Below, one piece after another: positions 23,150 to 33,455 of a stretch of DNA of 64,000 nt (position 1 is the first letter of the stretch; each line of letters starts with the position of its first letter). A model generated the notes under the pieces. The model had not been told where the DNA came from and made no database searches. It was given only the letters and a program-made list of their open reading frames with translations. The position numbers and the translations under genes are program-made. The stretch spans positions 82,427 through 146,426 of the forward strand of contig MU119327.1 in assembly GCA_014904845.1 (NCBI GenBank), written 5' to 3'. The stretch is from Acephala macrosclerotiorum (Eukaryota > Ascomycota > Leotiomycetes > Helotiales > Mollisiaceae).

Positions 23150-25285
23150 ATGGTTCAATGGAAGAAGCTGTTTGGCCTGGATGGCAGGTACGTTGGAGCT
23201 TTGCAACCCCGCGCAAGCCCCCAAGCTTACGAAAACTCAATTCAGTTCAGACCAGCATAGATGGAGAGATGAAGCTCGTCACTGTGAGCCGATTTCCTAT
23301 CTACCGTTGTAGTTCTCGCACTGATGGTTATGGGGATGTAGTGTTGCCGACATTCCACGAAGATGCGATACCCTCCGCGATCCCAGCTCCCGAAGTCACG
23401 AAAGTCGCGCTGCGTCTACGATACCTGATTGAAGAGAGTGTGCCGTGCGAATTAGAAGAGACGCGGATCACAGAGAGCCATAGTCGTATTATTACCACTG
23501 CGGTTATTAAAGCTGCGAAAGAGGCAGGTGGGAGGGAATATGGTGCTTGTGTGGTGTATTGTTTGTTGGTGAATAAGAGGTGGTTTAAGAAACAGGCTAT
23601 GTTGGAGCTTTGGGATGCGGATTTGCATAATATTAGAGCTATGGCTTGTGAGGTTATTGCGAAACAATTGTAAGTGGAATGATATTCTGGGTGCGGGGAG
23701 GGGTCTGACGCGTGGCAGAATCGAGACAGAGGATGATCAGGATTATTTGCTGCAGGAGGTGCTGTTGAAGCGGTATTCTGTTATGGTGGATGGCGAGCAA
23801 ACCGCACCGGCGAATGTTATCGAGCGAGCAGTCGATCTTCATGCTCTACGAGTTACGGGCTCCTCGGGATACCAGAAATGTGTAAACTACCTCTGGAGAG
23901 GTTGGTTGGTGCAGGACGAGAACGACCCAAGCACATTCGTGGATTTCAAGAAGAAAGATAATACCCATTACTGGCAGCATGTCGATCCGGATCGTATGAG
24001 AGCACCGATATATCAGAACGCAACTCAAATTATCTTCTCGCTAATATATTTGGGTCTGTATACTGGCGCTATCAACACTGTCAACCGAACTGGAGACTTG
24101 GATATCGTTGAGATTATTCTTTATATCTTCACGCTTGGATTCGTGTTTGATGAGTTTTCTAAATGGTGGAAGGTTGGACGGTTCTACCTTGGATTCTGGA
24201 ATATCTTCAATATGGTGCTCTATGCACTACTTACGACTAGCTTGGTGATGAGGTTTATTGCACTCGGTCATCCATTGGAGGACCAAGATGGGCAGAGAGA
24301 GAAATACAATGAATTAAGCTACAACTTCTTGGGTAAGTTATCTGAGATCCTTGAGGCAGAGACATACTGACTAAATGAATAGCTTTCTCGGCACCGATTT
24401 TCTGGATGAGACTTCTTCTATTCTTCGATAGCATCCGCTTCTTTGGTGCCATGCTTGTTGTACTGAAGGTCATGATGAAGGAATCGCTCATCTTCTTCGC
24501 TCTTCTAATTGTCATCATCGTTGGATTCTTACAAGCTTTCATCGGTATGGACAACGCGGATTCAAATGCAGATGTAAGCATGCCTTCTAAAAATCAGATC
24601 CAAAACTAATAGCGTCTGGGCTACTGCGTTCATCCTTCAAGCTATGGCGAATGCAATCATGCAATCCCCTGACTTCTCCGGCTTCGACAATTTCTCTCCG
24701 CCATTTGGCATCATTCTCTACTATATCTTCACCTTCCTCATCATGGTCGTGTTGCTAAACATCTTGATCGCCTTATACAATTCTGCATATGAAGATATCA
24801 CCGACAATGCCATCGACGAATACATGGCTCTCTTCTCCCAGAAAACCATGCAATTCGTCCGTGCACCAGACGAGAACGTCTTCATCGCCCCACTCAACCT
24901 CGTAGAGGTATTCTTCCTCATCATCCCATTCGAATGGTGGATGCCACGCCGGGCATATGCCAGACTGAACGACTATGTTATGGCGTTCCTCTACAGTCCA
25001 TTACTATTCGTGGCAGCATGGTTTGAGACCAGAAGTGCGAAAATGGTGAGGAGTAATAGGAAGAGAGGAGAGGAAGATGATGACACTGTTGAGGAGTGGG
25101 AGCAGATGGCTGGTGAAGTCAATTTTGAGGGTGAGGGGTGGGATAAGAAAGTTGCAGCTGCTAAATCCAATGTTGAGGAGGACCAGACGACGAGAGCGGT
25201 TCTTGAGCTGAGGACTGAGGTTAGGGAGTTGAAGGAGTTGTTGTTGCAGTTAGTTAAGGAAAAGGGGTCTGGAAATGGTGCGTGA
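23150..25285 (+). CDS. YVC1: TRP-type vacuolar cation channel, Yvc1 family
   Basis: Exons: probably 23150-23187, 23313-23669, 23719-24332, 24383-about 24573, and about 24613-25285. The soluble N-terminus has VKRYSVMV-type helices and ELWDADLHNIRAMACEVI. Six hydrophobic segments follow, including IIFSLIYLGLYTGAI, WNIFNMVLYALLTTSLVM, ESLIFFALLIVIIVGFLQAF and the pore-proximal FGIILYYIFTFLIMVVLLNI. The post-helix segment IALYNSAYEDITDNAIDEYMA is typical of Yvc1. A Lys/Glu coiled-coil tail closes it. The yeast protein releases vacuolar Ca2+ on osmotic or stretch stimuli. The first intron is inferred from phase only. The junction around 24574-24612 is out of phase by one nucleotide with any canonical splice I can place (see findings). 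Confidence 0.85.
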
Positions 25286-25924
25286 TGCCTTGCTGCGTTG
25301 GGTTTCTCGTGTTTTGACCGATAGTATGGAAGGTGTAGGAGTATGAAAATGTCAGATGTACAGCGCAGCTTACGGAATGTATAATTCCCACGCTCTCTCT
25401 GGACACCGTATTGATGCTAACTATACTGGCAAGTGCCAATTGCAAGAGCTTCTAGCTCATCCCATCTATGTGGCGAGTGTCACCACGCATCTCGGTTTTT
25501 TAGCTTTGTGTTCAAGTAGTGCGTTTGTTTGGAACTCCTTTGGAAGATGAATGTCAGATCCCAAGATCTAGGGGCATTGGGTTCTTCTCCTCGCATCGAA
25601 TACGATCACATTACGATGTCCAAAGAAGTAATTTTCTGGGTTTACGCCGTCTTGCTTACTCTCCCTCTCAAACCCGAGCAGCGGAGCTAGGGATAATTGA
25701 ATGGTACTGGGAATGCTTGTATAGCAGTAGTAGTTCTTTACAGCTGTCTTTGTCTTTTCCCAGCACGATGGTACCTTGCTGCTTGCAGCCTCGATTTCTT
25801 TTCGCCCATCATAACAAAGACGATATAGGAACACGAACCGTAGTTTCTGAGCCTCTCGAGTTATAATGCAGAAGTTCTCTCATCTTTGCATTATTCTACC
25901 ATTGTTATTGAATCGCGTTCCAAA
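25286..25924. other. intergenic region, no supported gene
   Basis: Spacer between the channel gene and the unknown coiled-coil gene, same orientation. Overlapping short ORFs on both strands show no motifs. Confidence 0.45.
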
Positions 25925-28732
25925 ATGCCTCCAAAAGTCAGCCCCCGCCGACGCCTTGGCCGAGCTAGTAGGCCTCCTCCTGCAGTAGGTCCAGCCCGGC
26001 GAGCACTCCTCGATTATGAAGAAATGCCCGATTATGTCGAGGACCGTGACCGATTCGCGGGTCCAGATGCACGCATGGCGATGCTTGACTCTAACATCAA
26101 TGCCTATGGTGCAGAGATCAACGCAGCCATGCAAAGAAAAAATGCCAAGGCAGGAAACCCGGCTGCTGCCGATCCACGGCCCTGTATGCTCCAATGGACT
26201 ACCCCTCCGAGCTCTCCAACTAGTATTAAGGCGGTCGGTGCTCGTGGTCTACGGTCAATGCGACAGAGAATGGGTGCAGATCTGGACAACGTAGCAATGA
26301 ACTTTTTGGTAGAGAACAACAGACTTCGTAATCTTCTTGAGGATCTCATCGCTATCAGAGAGTGGTGGGGGAACAACAGAAACGAATGGACACTCCGACG
26401 TCAGGAAGTGCAGAGCTTCCAAAGGAATATAGATGCTCTCATTGTTCAATTAGGAGGAATCGACAAGATCGACAGGTCTCCTCATGCAGATGCCAAACAG
26501 CAATACAGGTTACAGATTGAAGTTTCAAATTCGAGACTTGAGTGGTTCAGAGAGAATGAAGAACTGATGCGACTTGTTCAGCGCCGAGTCGATGAAATCA
26601 GAAAACAGGCAGAGAAGATTATCGATCAGTTTCGCAAGAAGCCTATGGCCCACGAATTTGACTTCCCTAACGGCTTTTCACTTGAAGACGAGTTTGCATT
26701 GTTCAAGTTCGAGAACAATTCGGTAACTTGGTGGAATAATGGAGCTGGGTTTCCGAGCTGGGCCAAGAACGCTGCCCAATATATGGTATGGTCGATGCAG
26801 AACAATCGTTGGAGGCAAATCCTCAGAGAGGAGAGTCTCGAGCTTGTGAAGCAAGCTATCACCGATGTTAAGTTCAAGTGGCAAGCTCGAGGAAGACCAG
26901 AGAATCTAACGAACGAGTTGACTAATCTGAACGACCAGCTTAGAAGGAATGCGGGAAGGGAGAGGACCTCACATGTATATGCCACTCTGGCAGCCCAGAA
27001 CAGAAAGCGCATTGTGCAAATCGAGGCAGACTTGGCAGCTGCAGCAAGAATCGAGGCTGCAAACACAGGTTATTTGAATACTTTGAGAGACCAACGGCTA
27101 CGCCTAGTAATCGAGCTTTCCCTTCTGAAGCGCGAACGAGATAGAGACCGGACAATAAGGGACGCCGCGGAGCCAATCGCTGGCGAAGCCAAGAATAGGG
27201 ATGCAGCCTACTTCCTCCGTCGTGTGCACTTCATCCAGCATTTTGTTCAAATTTGTCATATCCATTACGTGCACTCAAAGTACGTCTCTAGCATCTTGGC
27301 AATGCTTCAGGATGACGCTCTTCGACAGGCCGATAGAGAGAAGATATATCAAATGATACAGAACCATCATACTGAATATCGGGATAGCCATAGTGTTTTT
27401 ATCACACAGCTATCACGTGAAGAGGTGCGTTGGAAAAACAACGGTCTAGAACAGTTGGTTACGTTGCCATATGAGTACGAATATGAGGCAATGGGTAATC
27501 TTGTCTTTGATGTTAAGGCAATCTTGTCCGAGAGGAAGGCAGAGGCGAGGGCGGCAGTAACTTTAGCGACTGTGAGAAAAATTGCTCTGGGAGATGGGCA
27601 GATGTTGAACCAAGAAGTTATTGCTGTAAGTGATCCATGTCTGCACAGAGCAATAGCTAACAACATACAGACCCTCTCAGAGCCCCTCGGAAGTGTCGGT
27701 TCCCTTGACCATGCAATGGCACGCCTCGCAACGGAAATAGAAGTCATCGACGGCTGCTGGAAGCCAGCAAAAGACGCTCTACGAGATCTTTTCGTCAGTC
27801 CAGATGTGGCACCGTATTTCCAATTGACCTATCGAGTCAATCGCCGTCACTTCATCGACCTCCTCAATTCGTTTGTTAGAACACCCATAGCAGACGTGCT
27901 AGTCGAGTCCTTTCTTATGCACTGCAACAACGTGGGTGAATTGTTCACAATCAACTTCGGCAAAATTATCTCGGCACAGGGCAAAGGATGGGAAACCGTC
28001 GAGGAGATGCCAGTCGCTGGACCAGCGAGAAACGTTCGTGTTGTCAAGCCAATCGGCGTAGACAATTTTGAGACCTGGCTTGTAAAGAATAAGGATGCCA
28101 TTCCGTTCATCAGACAAGATCGAGAAATTACTACATATGATCTGTTTAACCTTACTGTCAAGAGCTTTCCTCGAATGACTGAAGAACAGTTCATGGGAGC
28201 AATGCAATTCTTCAGCAAAGTCGGGAGGTTGTACACATAGTAAGTAGCTAATTATCTTCCTGTTTCGATCCGTTCGCAAACGCAGCTATGCTCACATTTC
28301 CCAGTCCAATTAAACAACCAGCAAGAGGATCAACTATGGTCCGAAGAATCGATAATGGCTGGAACATCAACGCTGCCATCCCCTACCCGCAGCTTCTCAC
28401 TGCCCCAGAACCATATTTCGCGCAGCTTGAAACTATCTTTCAATCGGATGAGGCCAAAGCTCTTGTTTCTGGGGCCAATTTTACGAACCTGATAGAAAAT
28501 GAAACTCAGTTGTATGATGTCCTATCCCCGATTTTGCAGGTGCAAGGAGGGTTTTTTGGAATTGGAAACATCATTATCACGAGGCATCGTTTCCATTTGT
28601 TTTTGAGGTGGTGTCATCAGAACCAGAATCTCTTACAGTAAGTCTTCTTATACGGCTGCCTTCTGGGGAATGAGGAATGAGGCTGATAATGAGAATAGGT
28701 TGAGTCGCGATGGAACTATCACCAGGATTTGA
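25925..28732 (+). CDS. unknown 878-aa coiled-coil-rich protein
   Basis: Four exons (25925-27625, 27671-28239, 28305-28637, 28699-28732) join in phase. The start chosen is MPPKVSPRRRLGR; an in-frame ATG at 25886 would add 13 residues. The N-terminus is Arg/Pro-rich. Residues about 130-500 are charged and heptad-like, with repeated RRVDEIRKQAEKIIDQ-type helices, and look coiled-coil. The C-terminal 300 residues look globular (WKPAKDALRDLFVSPDVAPYF; FETWLVKNKDAIPFIRQDRE). There is no signal peptide or membrane helix. I recognise no family. The first intron (45 nt) is in frame. The next gene, on the same strand 0.5 kb away, is also unrecognised and carries an HExxH motif. The two form a candidate unit. 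Confidence 0.75.
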
Positions 28733-29253
28733 GCTATCGCTGCTTTTTTTCGTTCCTTAATCTTTCCCTTATCAAATGTTCATAATATGATTAAACGCTC
28801 TTATGCCTGTAATTATCCCATTATTCTACACCATGAAGTGTTTCGATTCGTTATTTGATATTCCGTACTTGAAAGTGTCCCTTTTCTTCCGCCAAGGCCA
28901 GATTTTCGAACGTTCAAGTCCTCTTACCTTTGTTCTGCTTCACAATTGTCAGTAGCAATTTATCTATTTATCATTCTCTAGACCACTTGGCATTTTCAGA
29001 TCAAAGCACTAGCCTCCAGAACTCTTTGTCAAGAGAGCCAATGTTTGCGATGACGCCTGAGAGCGGACTGGACAATGGAGATTTGACACGACAGTCTAGC
29101 TCTACCACCTCCTTTGTTCCCCTCGTGCTGGGGTGTTCTCCACCGAGGCCAACGCCCAAAGCTTTCTGGATGATTTTTCAGAGGGACAGGAGCTCCAAAG
29201 TATGGAATTAAGCGCTACCTAGGGAGCAGAGACATAGTTGCGGCATTACGAAA
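28733..29253. other. spacer between the two unknown genes
   Basis: AT-rich 3' sequence, then a short ORF (28930-29211) with no motif. It probably holds the promoter of the HExxH gene. Confidence 0.45.
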
Positions 29254-31937
29254 ATGGCGGCACAGAACTCGAACACGGCGTCTGCACCACAGGTACAACT
29301 ACCACCTGTGGTGACGAGTAATGCACGAAAGTATGGTACAGGGCCGCCGACTGTACATGTTCAAGGCAATTCAATAACAATTAAAAGTGGAGTCAGTATT
29401 ATTCCTATTTTTCTACCTTGTGCTGAGAAGAAGAGCTTCTAAACATGTCCTTGGGGATGTCTGCTTTTATTTACTTCAATAAAAAGTCAAGGAAAACTAA
29501 TGTGCTAGACAGCTCACACCTATCGCTCCACTTCCTCAAGTACCCCCGAATCGTGCCGATCAACAGCGAATACTGGATACCGAGAATTATCAGAAGCAGA
29601 CACTGCGGGGTTTTACGACGCAGGAACTCGTAGACTTAGAAGTCATCAGCTATAATAATCTGCCGTTTTATTCGTTGGACGTCCCAATCCACCAAATATT
29701 TGCACAAAGTCGGTGGACAGCCTTTCCACGTAAGAATGTATATCTTCCTGGTACAAGCATTCCATGGTCGGCGCAGAGCAATCTAGTCTGGCCAGCGCTA
29801 CAGCCTTGCCTACGCTTAGCAACGCAAATTCTGTCTCATCTCAACACTCATCCTTGGGTCAGTATTTCTCTACCTCTTTAATGTTCTCGTGATTGACTGA
29901 GAACCTTTTCAGTTTGACGCCATGATGTTAGGTCCTCGAAATGATGTAGAGCACCACAGCCTTTCTCCGGCGACTTTGTTGAAGGGTACGGCTATCCAGC
30001 AAAATTTGAAGACGTTCCATCTTCGACTTCCGGGCCCAAACAATCCCAAGGAGTGTCAGGCTATGATTGATACTCTTTTGAATCTTCCCCCATTAAATGA
30101 TATCACGTTTGGTATAATGAGTGGAGCTGTGCATCCCATCTTGGCAACAACACCTCAAGATTTCTCTACAGATGCTTACACCCTTCATGGATACCGCTCG
30201 TCGAGGGGTCCGAGGCTGCGAATTTTTGTTGCTTGCGAGTTACTATCTCCACTGCTGAGGAGCGATCTCAACGATGGAGAGAGACTTGGACAACAATTCT
30301 TGATAGCAACCACCATGGTGCACGAATTGATGCATGCGATCAACAAGAATAAAGTACACGAAGACCTGCGAAGGACACGACAGGGTCAAAGACCAGGTGG
30401 CCTAGATTGGCAAGAGCCATATTTCATGGATGAGCAAGACCATGAGTAAGTCACTTTTCAAATAATTCCTTCTATTTACTGCCTTGGAGTGGAGAGACAT
30501 GGCCCTCATATGGATCCAAATCTAAGGAATCTTGGGTTATGTTGTTCTATCTTTAAATACATCAAGAGAAGAGTTTCCAGTATGCTAACTCCAAATTTAG
30601 GCTTGGATTTTCAGCTGAGAATGCGGTACGTCCGTCTGGGATGAGTGCAAGAATCGTGGCCTTTGCTGACTGAATTCAGATATTTAATGGACGATTCGCT
30701 CCTCTGAGAAAATTTCCCATGGAAGGCCCTCACCCTGGTTTTTGCCTTGCATCGTTTCCAGATATCGATGTGGCCATGGTTCCCGATGAAATTTTGATAC
30801 AACCTCCACTTCCGAACTTTCAAACGTCGATCCCTGTACAACTTGATTACTTACGAGACATTTTCTCGAAGTCATTCTGGGACTTACATGTTAAGAGTAT
30901 TCGAGATGTAAAACCAAAACCAGTAGTGGCTGCATCTTGGAAATTTACAATGGAATCTATGCAAGAGTGGAAAGTACTGAACCAATCAATGATAGTTGCG
31001 GCGTTGGCACCCATCGCTTCCTCTGCGGCAATTGACCGTTTACTGGGACTTAGGCCAATCGAAAGGACAGCTGCTGGCAAGCGGATCCGGCAGGCAAGAG
31101 TGGATGAGTTCAAGAGGGATAGCCAGACGAGCCATAGCATAGTGGGAGACCTTATGCATCAGGGTATAATGTGCGAAAGACGACGAGGAACGCCGGAATA
31201 TGTGTCAGCTGTTGAGCTTCTACTTAGATACTTAGACGCTCTAATTGCTACGCAGAGAAATCTACTCAACACGATGGTCAATCTCGAGCAGCTAGGAGAC
31301 GACATTACAGGTAAGAGCGTAGTCCTACGATTTTTCATTCCGCATTAACAAGTACAAAATAGTTCCCAAACTTTATCTATACAGACGCAATCGCGAAATA
31401 AAACGCTTCATTTCTCACTACCTGGCCAACGGGCCTGAGTCTGTAGATCACACTGCAAGACTTCAGGGCCATCTTCTGGCACTCGTAATCATGAGAGCTC
31501 CTTTCACTAAAACAGCTGCCAACCCGGCAGGCATAAATGACGCTGAAGAGCAGAGACAAATACAGGACAGTGACGACGCTGATGACAGACTATTCAACGA
31601 CCTCGCGACACTCGCTCAATCAGCCGTAGCCGGAGATAGAGCTCTATGTAAGACAAATTGTGAATTGCTAAAGGACTCCCTTGGCTGTAAAGTGTTGATC
31701 AAATGCAGGGCGAGTATCATGCTTGGTGTGGTGGATATACCCTCTTCAGTCCAGCATCGTCGTACGCTAGTACAGACAGGTTTGCGCGGACTGAACGAAC
31801 TGACAATAGCTCCGGTGGAAGTAGCGGACGTCGATTTATACAAGGCTATTGCTGCTGCGGTGCTACAAAACCTTGATAATGAGGAACAGAACCAGGGGAA
31901 TATTCTGTGGACATCGAGGACCATTCCCGAATGCTAG
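29254..31937 (+). CDS. unknown 748-aa protein with an HExxH motif
   Basis: Six exons (29254-29391, 29513-29857, 29913-30445, 30601-30625, 30680-31310, 31363-31937) join in phase. Residues about 320-330 read TTMVHELMHAINK: HExxH with a following Ala, as in zincin metallopeptidases. About 30 residues on, EPYFMDEQDHELGFSAENAIFNG supplies acidic residues that could be a third ligand. A similar E-LG-S-E-x-x-(I/V)F-x-G block follows HExxH in an uncharacterised fungal group, recalled from memory. The block is assembled across a 25-nt micro-exon. The N-terminal third is unassigned, and the C-terminal half is helical. There is no signal peptide, so an intracellular protein is implied. Peptidase activity is inference. 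Confidence 0.72.
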
Positions 31938-33455
31938 GCTAAATCCTCCTGTCCCGTGGTTGATGATTAGAAATCTTCAAATTCGCTGAGAGCCTAGTGA
32001 GATATCTGCTAAATTTAGTTTAATGTGATAGAGTAAGGGAAGAGGGAAGTTGTCAAGAAGGCCTAGTATACAGTCTGCTGAATGAGGCAGTCTTTCGGAC
32101 ATGTACAATACTCTCTGGTTTCTATTGGCTGCGAAGCCATGAGTCTAGTCTGCCTAGACAGATCAAAACTCACATCTCACATTCCATATCCTAAGAGTCG
32201 TGCATTCCTCGCGTTGGGTTCAGAAGCAAATACCATTAACGGTAGAATGGTTCATCCCCCGAACCTCTCGAGATGAACATAGTTTCTGGTTTGGGCGGCC
32301 TGAAATCATGCCAACGCGTATTGACCGACGCATTACTAGCCTTTGGTGGATCTCCGTGGTACTTCTATCCAGATGTTTACCATCAATCTTCCAGTGACTA
32401 GTAATATCACAGGCCCATTGAGGAGGTTCCTCAATGACCTTCGAGGTAGAGTGATCAGGTAAGCTTGCTAGGACTCGTTTCGCTTTCCTTATAGGCTAGT
32501 CGGGATTTCTGAGCCTTCTTAACTCGAAGCCCGAGAACTATTGGACATCGAGTTGAGGTTCATGATCGCTAGGAGGTGCGCTGCCCCCAGATTTGGCAGT
32601 ACTTCCATAGTTCATACATAACCGTGGTATATCCCACTGATGTGGCTGGACGCTTTGCCTTCGGACCTGCATGTATACCCGCCTCATTCTCTTCCTCGTT
32701 ATAGGGCTGTTTCGAGGCATTCGTTGATTTTGGTTGGACTAGGTGGGAATTTGAGGCGGAAGCCATGATCGGAATGCCAGGAGGAGGCCCCCTTATGTTT
32801 CTATCTTTCGAGGAAGACTGGTTGGTGTCGTCAACGTCCAGCTGGAAACTCGATGATTGTTATCATCGCAATGCCTGAAAGTCAATATTGATATTGGGAC
32901 TTGGGAGACGCGACGCGTTGAAACCTCGGCATTCCGCTCCGCCTTTACAGTAGAATTACTAGAGCCACCCAGCCTCGTTCAATTCAGCACCAGTCAGTTA
33001 AATATCCAGAGTTGAGATGAGTACATTGAATGAATAGAAAAGAGTTTGATTTGAAAAGGAAATAAATCTGAGGCCAAGTATGGATTTCCTACTGCTTTTA
33101 ATCAAAAGCTGTTAGCAGATATTATTCCCTATTGAGAGGATAACAACTGAGGCTTTTGAATTCAATATCCTAGATTGCAAGAACCTTTTATTTCTGAGAG
33201 AACCATACTTCATTAGATGAGACCTTCAATAAATTATACATTAACAGTAATACCGCTGATCAACTCCGAACTTATTCTGTACAAGCATCGCATCTCGATT
33301 AAAAAAAAGCCAGAAACATAACTCCCCCGGCCATAGAATTACTTAAAGGTCAATACTCCATAAATCGATTGAACCGTACAAACCGGTCTGCTTCAAGACA
33401 CTGTCTTTGTTCAAAAATAAAACACTACTCATAAACCTTTCGAATACAATTCCAG
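31938..33455. other. 1.5-kb spacer with a paralogue fossil
   Basis: No intact gene. AT-rich at 33040-33340. It contains the degenerate minus-strand fragment at 32538-32766 described separately. Confidence 0.5.
32538..32766 (-). pseudogene. fossil N-terminus of a paralogue of the neighbouring duplicated-domain gene
   Basis: On the minus strand, one frame reads LVQPKSTNASKQP, then a charged stretch, then AKRPATS. The intact gene at 33456-35087 has LQPKSTNSLKRP, a charged stretch of similar length, then KSKRPATTS near residue 25-60. Order and spacing agree. Downstream of the match the frame soon stops, and none of the duplicated domain is readable. It looks like a truncated tandem copy. Confidence 0.5.

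Noticed and set aside
31650..31706. GTAAGA..GCAG as a possible extra intron in the HExxH gene
   Set aside because: Removing it shifts the frame and leads to an early stop. The unspliced frame stays open to the natural end.
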